This document shows, piece by piece, positions 13,401-24,915 of a DNA stretch of 64,000 nt. The number at the start of each line of letters is the position of its first letter. Within the stretch, counting starts at the first letter, position 1. The position numbers and the translations under genes are program-made. This DNA is from Rhyacichthys aspro. Its lineage: Eukaryota > Chordata > Actinopteri > Gobiiformes > Rhyacichthyidae. The notes beneath the pieces are model-generated. The model had not been told where the DNA came from. It saw only the letters and a program-made list of their open reading frames with translations, and ran no database searches. Location of the stretch: NCBI GenBank assembly GCA_036850595.1, contig CM072162.1, forward strand, positions 21,270,758-21,334,757. The letters run 5' to 3'.

Positions 13401-13565
13401 CTGCGCCGCGTTCCCGATGATGGGCCACGGGAACGGGCCTGGCATCGAGTCCGAGGCGCGCTGCCGGATCCAGCGCCACAGGTGGAGCGAGAAGAGCAGC
13501 GTGACGCACGCGAGCAGCAGCGCCCTGGGGGTCGCGGGGTGGATGCCGTCATGCGTCAGGTCCAT
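9794..13565 (-). CDS. CYP1B1: Cytochrome P450 1B1, complete, two coding exons
   Basis: Coding segments are 13565-12571 and 10409-9794 on the minus strand. They join in frame (995 + 616 nt) to 536 residues, against 543 in human. Seen: an N-terminal hydrophobic anchor (about residues 14-31), a proline-rich hinge (PGPFPWP, 42-48), an I-helix GASQDT (313-318), the K-helix ExxR as EVMR (371-374), and the haem loop [12 protein letters not shown] with its cysteine at 454. The second exon also carries [12 protein letters not shown], typical of CYP1B. Family knowledge: a haem monooxygenase of the endoplasmic reticulum that oxidises steroids, retinoids and polycyclic aromatics, and is usually induced through the AHR. 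The intron in the I-helix region separates it from the intronless teleost CYP1C genes. Start choice: the ATG at 13565 has A at -3 and G at +4, and lies 9 nt inside a good acceptor (CTGCAG, 13580-13575). The in-frame ATG at 13592 has a weak context and would be intronic. Identity is very confident; the exact start is less so. Confidence 0.97.
10410..12570 (-). other. CYP1B1: CYP1B1 intron (2.16 kb)
   Basis: A GT-AG intron between the two coding exons, interrupting codon 332 after its second base. The content is AT-rich with no open frame that I recognise and no clear transposon. A CACGCGA heptamer at 11016-11022 is the reverse complement of an AHR-response core (TNGCGTG), but a single short match in 2 kb is weak evidence. 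Confidence 0.85.
12571..13565 (-). CDS. CYP1B1: CYP1B1 first coding exon (995 nt)
   Basis: This exon encodes residues 1-331 and the first two bases of codon 332. It runs from the membrane anchor through the WKVHRKLAQ region and MSAVCFG to the I-helix. It ends at a consensus donor, GTAAGT (RC of 12565-12570), in phase 2. It is much more GC-rich than the flanks, which produces several antisense and shifted shadow frames. A 5' acceptor at 13575 suggests the transcribed exon begins at 13574 with 9 nt of 5' UTR. Confidence 0.95.
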
Positions 13566-13574
13566 GATGTGCGT

Positions 13575-14200
13575 CTGCAGTGAGCACCACATCAGTGAAG
13601 ATTGTAAAAATACGAGCGATGGCTGAAAGGAACCTGGAATTTAAACGCTTCAAAGTCTCATCCACAAACGCGTCCTGAGGCGGCGGGACTCAGCTGAGCT
13701 GTGCGTCTCTGTCCTCGGTCCATTGAGGCTTTGAGGCGCCGCAGCAGCAGCTCCACTCATTTATCCTCCTCCAGAACAGCAGCAGCATCAGGCCACGCGC
13801 TCACAGCCCTCTCCCGCGCGCACAGACCCTCCCACCTCTGTGTGTATGTGTGTGTTGGTGTGTGTGGGTGTGTGTTGGTGTGTGTTGGTGTGTGTTGGTG
13901 TTTGCGTGAGAGAGAGTGAGGCTGCTCTCGAGGAGCAGCTATGAAACCAAGACGGGTCCAAAGAAAAGAACAGGTTCACTTTCCAGACAAGTTGTTGCAA
14001 ACTTTTAAAGTTGAAGTCATCTTTCAAACTCGTGCGTATTAATCTCTTTCTACATATGTTTATATTATGCTTCTATTTGTCACATTTTTATTAGATACTT
14101 GAATAAATATTTCCTAAATCTAATACTTAAAGCTTTAATCAACTGCAGCTGATACTCTTTTCTATTTGAGTATTCACATTATAACGTTTGGAACTTATGC
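13575..14200 (-). promoter_or_regulatory. CYP1B1 5' flank: intron 1 / non-coding exon 1 / promoter candidate
   Basis: A splice acceptor directly 5' of the start (AG at 13576-13575) implies an upstream non-coding exon, as in mammalian CYP1B1. A possible exon 1 donor is GTGAGC (RC of 13799-13804) in a GC-rich stretch at 13.68-13.83 kb. A TTGCGTG heptamer at 13902-13908 matches the TNGCGTG dioxin-response core. A GTGTTGGT-type simple repeat lies between them. The exact exon 1 and TSS are not determined. Confidence 0.45.
13842..13900. repeat. (TGTGTTGG)-type simple repeat
   Basis: An imperfect TG-rich array with TGTGTTGGTG units in the CYP1B1 5' flank, immediately beside the TTGCGTG element. It is a purine/pyrimidine-alternating tract and probably length-variable. 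Confidence 0.85.
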
Positions 14201-17200
14201 ATTTGTTTTCTGTGTGCAGTTGTCAATAACCTACACGACTTTTAAATGCATTTATTTCACGAGTTGTGTTGAAGACAAAGCCTTTTCTTTAACAAAAACA
14301 ATCCTTGTTCCTGAGCTGTGCGTTATGCCTCAAACCTGTCTTTTTGCTGAACATCATTCTGTAGCTGACACTGATCTACTCTGTGTCTCATGTTTCAGAG
14401 AAGTGTACATTCAGCCCGTGTTTGGCCTGACGCCTGAGATGCTGTCTGTGTGATTAGTGTCAGAGGGAGGTGCGCTTTCCCGTCAGGCCACAAGGAGGAG
14501 GCCGACCCGCGCCGCTGCCGCTGCGCTTTAACGGGGTTCAAGGAACTGTCAGTGATCACCGGGACGTCTCCGAGGCCCGCGTTACTCTTTCTAACAACCT
14601 CTGAGTGAGTCACACTGTTCCTAGAAAACATTTGTGAAGACGGAGAATGTCCCTCTAAATGTTACGTCTCTAGAACATTTAGATGACGACTTTTATTATC
14701 TTTACAGCTGCATTTACTGTTTCATTTTTCATTCATCCATTTTTGATGATTTACTTAAACATGTAAATGAGTTAAAGTGAAGTTAATTAAATGAGATGCT
14801 TGGACTGAATAACAGCCATAAATAAAAGGATTAGAACAAGTGTGGACCTTGCCCAACATGATGTTTATATTCGCCAAAAAAGTTATTGTTCAGGCCTTTT
14901 CCGCTCATAAAAGAGGAATGAGCACAATTTTAAAACATCTAATGTATGAATAAAACAGATTTTTAGTTTGGTGCCTCCCCTCTCATCAATGTCAACTCAG
15001 GTCACTGTTTTTTCTTCTGAACATCTTCGTCTTTATTGAAACATCTGGATGTGAGAACTGTTCATTTTGTCCGTTCACATCGGGATCAGTTCAGTTTGGT
15101 TTTGGTTCTGGGTTTGATCTGAGTTTTGGGTTGGTTCAGCACCGCGGACAGCGTCCTCTGACCCTGAACCCAACAGGACTTCACTGAAGACATTAAAAAA
15201 CCTCAGTGAGGGGCTGTGATCAGTTATTTATGGACTTTTAAAAACATCAAAATAAAATGTCCCTTTTTGATTTTGTAAAAACTGGAACATTTTTTAACAT
15301 TTTTTATCTTTTTAATAAATGAACAAACTGAATTAAAACAAAGGATTAGTAGAGTTTTGATAAATACAATGAATAATAAATAATAAATATGATTCTATTC
15401 AATAATTGTAGGCTATTTGTCTCTTTTAGACGAAAAGGAAAAAAGCCATACTTCAAACAGAGCAAAATAGCTTTATTTACTTTACAATAGTTTACATTAT
15501 TTTAACTTTATTCCTACTTTGTCTCTTGTCTTTGTAATTTGAGCGTTATATTTGCCCCTTTAAGTAAAATATAACGTTTTCATTGTGTTTAAATTGTGCC
15601 ATTTTGCATCTTTTCATTTTACACCTTGCTTCAAGATGCTTTCTTTATAACTTACCTGGGTTAATAAAGGTTAATAAATCTGTAAAAACACTTGTACTGT
15701 TTGTGGGTTGTGTGACATTTGGCGTCAGTTCAAGCCCAGGTCGAGGGGGATGCCTGGGTCACGTTAGTGCGTTATAACCTCCTCGTTCAGTTTCACACCG
15801 GTTGAGTTTCTCTGCTGCGTGACAGGAGTGAGTCTCATCGCGTGTGAGACGAGGTTCGGGAGGAGCTACGAGAGGCGTGTGCTTCAGCCTCATAATAGAT
15901 CCTTCTAAAGTAAAAGCAACTCATTTTTCATGGAAATAGTGCTCGGCTGTAAACTGTAAACACTTCAAACTGAGATTGTCACCCATTATTTGTTGTGTAT
16001 TTTGAAATAATTCACTTCAGTTTCTCTCAGTCTCATGAAAAGTTACATTTACCAAACATATTTTACACGATTAAGACTTATTCTTGTAAAACAAACAAAA
16101 TAAAGAAGTGAAAATACAGAATAATATAGATGTAAAATGGAATAATAAAGTTGCCTATAAATTGTTTACTAAAAATGAAGAAGTAATAAGTGATAAAACA
16201 AGAGACAAGTGTGAATTGGGGAACTATCTATTGCACAAAGGTGACTTTTTGAGAACAATATGAACTAAAAACAACATGTCTGCCTCTAAATGTTAACCCT
16301 GCGACTACCAGGCCATTGTCCCATGCTCTAGTCACACTCGACCTCAAACAGGACTGAATGAACACAACAAAACAATGCAAAAACAGTGAAAGTGCAAATA
16401 AAAGTGCGGAGTTAAACGTTCTCGGATTTTGTTTGTCAAATCCAGACTCAAAATGATACGAAGCATCCCAAATAAACCTTCAGAGTAAAAGTTAGAGCTT
16501 GGTTTGGAGACTGAGAATGCTTTCTTGGGTCAAAATTAGGGAAAATACACAACTTTAATGCTTTGTTCTTGTGATAAACAGGTTTGATCCAAGAAAAAAG
16601 AATGAGAAATATTGTACTTTTTACCGTTGAGGCTCTTATTTTGTTAAGTCTATCTAATTAAGTCCAGTTCATTGTGTGATATTCTGCAGCAGAATAGATT
16701 TAAACCTTTTTTTTTTACATTGCTTTATTGTATTTGCACAAACATTTTCACTCACTTAGAAATCATACAAGCTTTTATTCAAATAGAAACATCATAATTT
16801 GGACAAAAAGCAGATTTCCTTTTCAAAATACTGGATGTCTGAAGTCATACGTCCGTAAAGCCCTGAGAAACCGGAGCGGTGGGCCCAGAGTCGGCGCGGT
16901 TGTCAGCGTTGTCACCGTTTTTGATGGAGCACATGTGCGTGACTGTCGGAGTTGGCCCCGGGGCCGTCTCCTGTGTTCGTCTGTTCCTCCCGGAGTTCAC
17001 GGCACAGATTCGCAGAGTGAGATAAGCCTGTGAGTGCTGTTGTGAGGCTCCTGTACACGCTTCCAATAATTACACGCATAAATCAAAGTAATGGCTCCTC
17101 ACATCCATCACTCTGTTTGTACATGACGTAGTTTCCTCGTGGGGCTCTGATCCTGTGAATGAAACTATGAGGCGAATGTGAGAAATGCAGCTTGATACTG

Positions 17201-17260
17201 AAAATGTGTTGGCTTTAATGTCGTACACGGATCACCCAAAGAGATGTATTCACTCGGCTT
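14201..17260. other. Intergenic upstream of CYP1B1
   Basis: No coding exon is recognised. It contains a GC-rich patch at 14460-14610, a GTTTGG-rich patch at 15080-15140, and a cluster of GCGTG cores at 15815-15880. The first and third may be regulatory. Confidence 0.55.
15815..15880. promoter_or_regulatory. Cluster of AHR-response-like GCGTG cores
   Basis: Three GCGTG cores lie within about 60 bp, at roughly 15816, 15840 and 15873. TCGCGTG at 15838-15844 fits TNGCGTG exactly. They are about 2.3 kb upstream of the CYP1B1 start, and teleost CYP1 genes are classically AHR-induced. Assignment as a dioxin-response enhancer is inference. Confidence 0.3.
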
Positions 17261-17264
17261 TTCC

Positions 17265-17905
17265 TGAGGCCATTTTTATTGTTTATTTCTATTTGAATAA
17301 ATACTAGACTCAGATATGACTCGACTTGGCTCAATTTATTACTTTTTTAAGTAAGATTATTTAATTTTTGGGGGCCTTTTGTCACACTTAAATGTCTCAA
17401 ACTAATTTAAATATTAGACAAAGACACCTCAAGTAAACATGAAATATTATATATAACAGTTATTAAGTGACAGTTGTATTTATTGAGAGGAAAAAAGCTG
17501 TACAAACCTACCTAGCTCAATGTGAAAAGGTAATTGCCCCCTTGTTAAATCATGAATTAATTGTGATTAATCCATTTTTTATTGTTTATTTCTAGTTGAA
17601 TAAATACTAGACTCAGATATGACTCGAGTTGGCTCAATTTATTACTTTTTTTGGTGAGATTATTTATTTTTTGGGGTTCTTTTTGCCTTTTTTGAGAGGA
17701 TATTAGACTGACAGGAAACAGCATGACACATTTGTCACACTTAAATGTCTCAAACAAATTAAAATATTAGACAAAGACAACTCAAGTAAACATAAAATAC
17801 TCTATGTGAAAAGGTAATTGCCCCCCTTGTTAAATCATGAATTAACAATAGATCATTTTTTAAATAAGGAAGGGGGCAAATACTTTTTCATGGCACTGTA
17901 TGTAC
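17265..17905 (-). mobile_element. Tc1-like non-autonomous element with internal duplication
   Basis: The right end, read on the minus strand, is TACAGTGCCATGAAAAAGTA followed by TTTGCCCCCTTCC, a terminus typical of miniature Tc1/mariner elements in fish. Inside, blocks such as GACTCAGATATGACTCGA, TTTGTCACACTTAAATGTCT and AAGGTAATTGCCCCC occur twice (about 17265-17560 and 17570-17860) in the same order, so the element is partly duplicated in tandem. No transposase frame is present. Confidence 0.75.
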
Positions 17906-18009
17906 TGGTTTATAATTGAACACACTTTATTGCAAGAAAGTTTAGGATATTTATGAACTAAAACGAAGAGATTTGAACTGAAATTACCATCAGATCAGAG
18001 GTTTTGTTC

Positions 18010-18075
18010 ATAGACTACAGCATGTCCCTGCAGGGCTACCGTAGCTGTTCACACGCTCTAAAACGGAGGAGTTTG
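18010..18075 (+). repeat. Dispersed repeat fragment (pair with 41925-41995)
   Basis: GCATGTCCCTGCAGGGCTAC followed by CGTAGCTGTTCACACGCT. The same text with few changes is at about 41937-41975 in the same orientation. Confidence 0.5.
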
Positions 18076-18169
18076 AGGAGAAGATGTCGATAAAAAAGGC
18101 CAACAACTGGATACATAATGAGACCAAACACTCACAAAGAGCTTCAGAGTCAAGCACAAACTGAGAGCA

Positions 18170-18420
18170 CTTCATTAATTACTTAAAGCCCTTTTTAATG
18201 AGCTTCTTTCTAAACGCTCCATAATGAAGCCTATTACTGAGGGTCATTATTGATGTAAACTGAGCGGTGTCCGGTGCTTTCCATCGTCTCAATGATAAGA
18301 GTAGCACACGCTGTACACAACCCAACTTCATATACAATAGATAGTAATTGGCCAATAATTACTCACAGCTCCACGCTCTTAAATGGCTCAGGTGATTCGG
18401 AGCCAAAGGTAACTCGATAT
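18170..18420. promoter_or_regulatory. TAATTA-rich block, candidate enhancer
   Basis: A repeat-free segment with several homeodomain-type cores (CATTAATTAC, AGTAATTGGCC, CAATAATTAC) and a CATAATGAAGCC motif. It resembles developmental non-coding elements in composition only; conservation could not be tested. Confidence 0.25.
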
Positions 18421-19629
18421 CAGCTCGGCTCGACGGTAGATCGCTCGCGTGTGAGTTGGTCATTTTATCTTGACAAGAGCGCATACATTCTTTATGGATC
18501 AGGTGATTTGTTTTCAGCAAAACAAAACAAAACAAGAGGCAGGTTAGAAGCTTTGGTCAGGCGCTGAAGGAAGAGTAAATGGATTTAAAAGAGTCAAAAT
18601 AACTCTGGGTTTGATACCGTTTCGTCTTGTTTTATGTGATTGATCTGTGAAAAAAGATAAAGAGGCTGTTTGTCTGACAAACCCAGTATTGTTGCAGGAA
18701 GTGTGCCAAACCCAGGCTCACATTTACGAGGTATTCTTTTTTGTAATTATCCATTTCAAAGTTATGTTTGACTCCAGATGTGGTTACTTTAGGGAGTTAT
18801 AGGCTTTTTTTTTTTTCTTTCTGGAATCATAACTAGGTTTTCTTCTTGTGAGATAATTATTTACTGATATTTCAAAGAAGATTGATTTAGTTTACAGAGC
18901 GATCCATGAATCTCTTTTGAACCAGCACTTGATCAATGCCGCTTTACAAGAGTTTACTGGAAAAACGAATAAAACAAGAACTTTCTGGTGTTTTTTGAGT
19001 GTTTCCTCACCCTGACGTTGGTCTAAGGACAGGGGACGTTGTCTTGTACTTGCTTCTTCTGTTTTTATGAAGCCCTTTGAGAAATGAATAGAATTGAATT
19101 GAAAGAAATACACAAAACTGACTCTAGACATGTTTTTCTTCCAAACCTTCTGCTTGGATAGTCTCCTTTTGTAAACGATTGAGGTCTGTTGATATTGAGC
19201 TGCTGTCTTCAGGGATCAGCGCCCTCTAGTGTCTAAAATTTACACATTTCCCCTTAAGATTTAGGTAAGAATTGAACGTTCAGCAAATTTTCTTTTCCAT
19301 GATTGATTTTTTAAATAAGAACACATTTGATCGGCCAAATGTGCAGTAAATCTTCTCCCTTTTAAGTTTCATCTTGTCCTCTACTGACGCTGAAGGTGCC
19401 CTTTGTGATACTGAATTGCCTCTGACCCCGTCCCAAGGCTCAATTAGTCTTTAACCGACCTTGAAGGCATCCTTGAGCGTCCCGTCTGGTTTGACCTCTG
19501 ATTGTGTTGTGACAAACCCAGTCTGTGAAGTCTGAACCTTCCACAATCGTCCAACCTTTACATATCACAACACATTCAGTCTGTTTTCACTCTGTAATTG
19601 TGTATGACATTAAACCGTCAACATAAATA

Positions 19630-20240
19630 CACCGCACACACATTCAAACGCGCACATAGGGCCGTCCCGATGGCCCCGTCCCGTTAATTACTTTCCGTGA
19701 GAGATGAATCGAGCTGCCGCCGCGTGATTGGTCTGACTACGCCGAGCAGCACTGGCCTCGAGTCAGAAGAGTTGAGCGCCGGGGCAAACTCTTCACTTTG
19801 GTCGAACCGCGAGCTCCTCATTACGACTGAATGACCTCGCTGACTCTAAATGTCAAACTGTCCCACTTTCCCCCCTTTTTTTTTCCCCCCGAAACTTCCC
19901 AGAAACCCACCAAAAAGCGCAAATGATGCTAATGAGAGTTTCGCGTAATGACCTTGCAGAAGCGCTCTTTCAACTGAGGTTCTTCTATCGGCTTTTTTTT
20001 TTTGTGTCCAAGTCCCACAGAGGCCCTTGCCAAAGCGTAGTCAGCAGCCCGTGAAGGCGTCTCCTCTCCATTCTCACACTAAAAGGGCATTTCCCCCCGA
20101 ATCCGAGTTTCCAACCCCGTTCTGTCCCTTCGCGAGAGAATGAAAAGCTTATTACGCTTCGAGCTGCATGACTGCGCTTTTCAAATCGACGCCAACTAAA
20201 AAAAGGCCTTGACCGCGTTTACCCTCCGAGCTGTTGTCGT
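19630..20240. promoter_or_regulatory. GC-elevated, repeat-poor block, candidate conserved non-coding DNA
   Basis: It stands out from AT-rich flanks by its GC content and CpGs. It includes CCCGTTAATTACTTTCC, GCGTGATTGGTCTGA (an inverted CCAAT box) and ATGATGCTAATGAGAGTTTC. No open frame with splice signals is present. Possible enhancer or unrecognised promoter. Confidence 0.25.
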
Positions 20241-20904
20241 CGGTCTTTGTTTTTATTGGCCTAATTGAAAAGACTGACTAAACAGCGATGGAAAGTAAGC
20301 ATTGAATGGGATTTGAATAGGTTTTAATGAATGTGGAGGTGTTTTGTTTTTGCAGATTACTGTGAGAAAGAAACGAGTCAAGGATTGCATTGAAATGAAG
20401 AGGCCTGGATTAGAAAGATCTGGCTCGTCCAAAACAATATGTAACAATTAGACGACAAATATAAGAAAGTATGGAGACGGTGTGGAACTAAATCACTTTT
20501 AGACAAGGCTAGAACTTCACTTAAAAGAAGTTATAGACCAGTGGACTTTGTAGCTTCTTTTTGTTTGGGTTTAGTGTAAAAAGCACAAGATTGAAATCTA
20601 AAAACAAGTCAAAAAATGCACTTGAACTCATGCTCAGTTCAGAAAAAGTCAGAAAAAGAACTTGGAAACTCAAGTTCAAATTTGTTGCCCAACTTTTCAA
20701 TGTCATAAGCCGCTCAGACAAAGAGGAAATGTTTTATTGAATTGTAAATCACACATTGACTCTGCAGAAATACAGTTTATAATCTGGGTTTTCCTACTGA
20801 TGATGTTTAAGTTTCTAAGTCAGGTCAGTTTTTTTCTATTTATATATTTACTAGGATTTGGCTTAAACTGGCACTTCACATTTTTCTTTTTTTTGTCCCT
20901 GTCT

Positions 20905-21322
20905 CAGACTCCACTCTCCTCCAAAAGCAGCCTCTCCCTCTTTTCTTTATTAAAAAAAATAAAACTGGACCAATTTTTCCTCCAAAATACTAATACATTC
21001 CATCAAACAAAGTTTTAGCCTAAACTTAACCTGTTTAACGTTGCCTCCCTTTTCTCTGTTTCAAGTTTTTCTTTATTTTCTTTACGCTTCTGTGTAAAAA
21101 GACATATTCAGCCCTTAATCTTCACTTTCTCTGTTTTACCAGGAGCCATTACTTCCTTATTTACATCAGTGTCGACCAATGGGAGCGCTCCTTTTTCCTG
21201 AAGCGAGTTGTGATTGGACAAAACAATCTCATCTATTAAAATCCTTGATAATAAATCCTCGATCCTCGAATAGAGATCAAACAGTTCTTTTTTCACAAGC
21301 TTAATTAATTGCTTTCTCACAA
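20905..21322 (+). mobile_element. GTCGACCAAT-family repeat, copy 1
   Basis: It opens with AGACTCCACTCTCCTCCAAA, continues through TTTTTCCTCCAAAATACTAA and GTTGCCTCCCTTTTCTCTG, then has the core GTGTCGACCAATGGGAGCGC at about 21169-21188 and ends near CTCATCTATTAAAATCCTTG. All blocks recur in order at 30985-31440. There is no transposase. Confidence 0.7.
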
Positions 21323-22134
21323 TTTAAGCCTAAATTAAAGAAAATACAGCTTCTTTAAACTAAAATAAATGGTTCTGAATTCAACCTAGTCTAAAATCTA
21401 CTCTCATCCTTTAATTAATGAAAGTTTCTCTGTCTCTGATGCATTATTTGAAGCTCATTTAAGTATGTTTTCTTTGGATAATTGCGTACGACATCTAACA
21501 TTGAGCGTACATATATTTAGCGTGTGTTATTTCCTCAGTAATTCTCCCGACTACAGCTTCAAGAGTTAAACTAACAGTCTGCTGCTCTCCCTGAAGAGGC
21601 CTAATCCTATTTGCTCTCTGTGTGATAACACTGTTGCTATTCTAACCCAGAGGAGGCCTGTCATTAAAAGTCACTGAAGCCTGTTCGTGTTTATCTCAGA
21701 GGTCAGAGGTGAGGCTCTCGAAGGGAAGCCGGGCCCCTCCTCGCTGAAGCCTCTCCGCGGGACCTGTCTGCAGTGTTTTTCAAAGGAAGTAATGATGATG
21801 GACAGCGGTTCGCGATGATTACGGTCCACGGAGGTGTAAGTCACGCGAAGCACAGCTCTCGTCCGTCGCCTGAAACACGAGCGCCGAGAGGAACAGGAAG
21901 CAGACGACACCGATCACTGTCGAGAGTTCACGAGAGGCTGTGAAGTTATACCTCGCCGTTTAACTTCCTGTTGATGTAAGGAACGCCTCGAATGTGAAAC
22001 TGATGATGAATTTAACAAACCTGAAACCTGAACGTTATTAAAAGTCCATTACCTGATTTTTTTTTTACTTTTTTAGTTAAATCTCCTAAAGTTTATTGTG
22101 TAAAAATGAAACTTTAAGACGTGATCTAGTCTTT

Positions 22135-22220
22135 ATAATTAAGGATTTTAATAGATGAGAATGATGATGAAAAAGGAGCGCTCCCATTGGTCGACTTTAA
22201 TGTCAACAACGAAGGACCAA
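22135..22220 (-). mobile_element. GTCGACCAAT-family repeat, copy 2 (inverted, short)
   Basis: AAGGATTTTAATAGATGAGA, then AAAAAGGAGCGCTCCCATTG and GTCGAC, i.e. the core in reverse. Compared with copy 1 it lacks about 20 bp between these blocks. Confidence 0.65.
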
Positions 22221-24754
22221 AATAAACCAAAAAACAAACAAAGTAAATGTTTTTTTCTGTTAAAAAAAAAACAAAAAAACGTCTTATTTTACAGCAAAAC
22301 AGATTCATTCTTATAATTGAAAGTGAGACAAAATGTATGATGGGATGTTGTTTTTGGCATGGACTATGTTAATTATCATTTATTTGTTCATATGACAGTA
22401 TATTTATCACAGTATTATCTATAACTGTCCTGGACACATCCTTCTGTGGTTCTCCCTGAGGTTTTTCTTTTTCTCATGTCTGTGTTTTTAGTTAATCCTC
22501 TGTTAGTTCATCTATTTTCTTCATTTAGGCTTTTGTTGTTGTGATATTGGGTTTTATACCGTAGATGTAAACAAAATTGAATTGCCTTATACACATTTGT
22601 TTCAAGGAAGACAAAGGCTTTTCTTATTTATCTGCAGGTGTTAGGCCCAAAAAGTATGACCCTAGAGGCTCATGCGTTGCTGTTATAATCTTCAATTCAT
22701 TGTGAAAATGCAGAGGACACAATTCAACACAATTGAGGGCACAAAGTCAGTAACAGTGTGGTTCTTTTCCGTGTGTTTTTTGCATAATAATGGAATTTAA
22801 AAATAAAATAATATATATAGAGTTTAAATGAAGTAATTAAGTGGTCATTTATTTTTATGACACTGTGAGCCGTTAAAAATCAAAAATAATGCTTAATTTA
22901 TCTATTATATATCTATTTATCTAAAGGGCACACATCCTCTCTGTTTGCAGTGTGTTGTCTTATGTTTGTGTCTTCATGGCTGGAGAGACCCAAACAAACC
23001 CAGCATTAATCCTCTGGGGCAGTAAACTGTGACTTATTTTTGCAGTCATGTGAAAACAAAAGCTGTATAAAACCCTCAGCCACAACAACACTTCAGAGAA
23101 AACAAAGAGACGCACTCTTCTTCACAGAAACGGACTTTAATGGACCCTCAGTTTGGAGAATGCAGCATTTTAAGGAGTGGAGTTTTTGACTTTTATCTTT
23201 GGAGGAAAACCCTGGATAGCTCATTTCATTTGGGCTTGAAAATAATTTAAATACAGCAGGATTTGATGGAATAAATGGGACCAAAAAGACCTGACTCTGG
23301 AGAATCCTTCTGATTAAATTTAGCTTCGCATCTTTGCATTTTCTTCCTGTTTTTTCGTCTCAATTTGAAGTTCTGTGATCTATTTGTGGCTCACATTTCA
23401 TTTGCACCATTCTGTGGACTGAGAGGGCTCCCACCTGCGATGTTTGGTCCTGACTTTCGAACTTTCCCGTTTAGGCTGAACCAAATTGTCAGACGTGAAA
23501 GCTCCAGTGGACTGAGGACCAAATAAAGGGAGCGACAGACAATTAAACAAACGAAGAAGAGCAAACGGAGGAAGGAAATGGAGAAAACAGATATCGGTTG
23601 CATTAAGAAATACATAAGACTCACAGATTAGATTGTTTTCTGTTTTGCGAGGCTCTTTTTTATCTCTACTCTACGTCATATGCCTCTCGTGTGCAGCCAA
23701 CCGTTTCCAAATGAGCGTTACACTGATTTAAATCATGACTTAAACAGTGTATTTGAACTTTCAGCTGTTTATATTTATTCTATATTAATAATAAAATATC
23801 TCTATAGGCCCTACTTTAGTCGGATTATTATATTTTTCCAGTTTAACAGAAAAATGAGCCTCTGCAGAGACACATTCAGTAAATTCACAGTAAAACAAGA
23901 CTGTGATGATGGGCAAACACTACTTTAGAGTCAGCGTCTGTCAAAATGTCCCGTAAATGTTGGGTTTGGCTATAATTTATTGATTTAAATAGTATAGGCA
24001 TGGCAGTATTATCAAGAAAATGGCAGAAATGTTTATAATATTTAATCCAAAACTGTTGAGGTCACTGGGTTTGTCTCAAAGCTGTGAGAGATTCAGGAGG
24101 AAGTCATCATAAATTCCCAAAAGAGGACTGTATTTAGTCCCGGGACTGAACTGTATGTGCTGTGCTCATTGTTTAATGGAGGCTGGTATTTCCTATGAGT
24201 CTGTGGTGGATACAGCAGTAAATCAGAGAGACTCTATGATAAAGGATTTTAAAGCTAAGGCCAAGGGTTGTCTTCAGTTTCATTTTTCCTAAACTCTGAA
24301 TTAACAGAAAGGTATTGCACTTGTCACTGAAATATAAACGGTTTGGACACTTTTTTATTTCGGTGCATCATCATGACGCAAGTAAGACTTTGTTTAGAAT
24401 AAATACAAGTGAATACTGTCTGATCATGACTGGATTATTGTAACTTTACTCAAAAGAAAGCTATAACGTTTACATTTTCGCCTTCCTCTTTCATATTAAA
24501 AATAGTCAACTCTTTGTTTTCTTCTTTATTATAGAACATATTTTTTATCAGTCGATCATGAACAACAAAAAACAGAGTGACAAAAAGAAAATGCATCCCT
24601 CACTGTTAATTTGCAACAGAATGTGACATAAAAATAGCAATTTTAATCAACAACAACTATACAACATAAATAAAATATTACATTGTACAATCAAACACAA
24701 CTAAAGCTAATGTCAACCTCGTTAAACATTATTCCCTTCTCTCTGTGTGTGAAT
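22221..24754. other. AT-rich intergenic
   Basis: No supported gene or named repeat. Short open frames at 23.1-23.9 kb have no splice or family support. Confidence 0.6.
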
Positions 24755-24915
24755 AGTGCTGAATATTAACTTTCTCCCTTTTATTGGTTCCCATTACTTC
24801 CTTATTGACGTCAGTGTCGACCAATGAGAGCGCTCCTTTTTCCGTAAGCGAGCTGTGATTGGACAAAGCTCCCGAATATTCCCCTTTATTAACTTTTATT
24901 ATTATAATCCTCATT
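24755..24915 (+). mobile_element. GTCGACCAAT-family repeat, copy 3
   Basis: CCCATTACTTCCTTATTGAC, then GTGTCGACCAATGAGAGCGC and TGTGATTGGACAAAGC. It aligns closely with 21145-21225 and preserves a short minus-strand reading frame (GALSLVDTDVNKEVM against GALPLVDTDVNKEVM in copy 1). The shared frame more likely reflects recent common origin than coding. Confidence 0.65.

Noticed and set aside
12703..13626. Antisense and shifted open frames over CYP1B1 exon 2
   Set aside because: Shadows of the conserved P450 exon, arginine/proline-rich and without homology.
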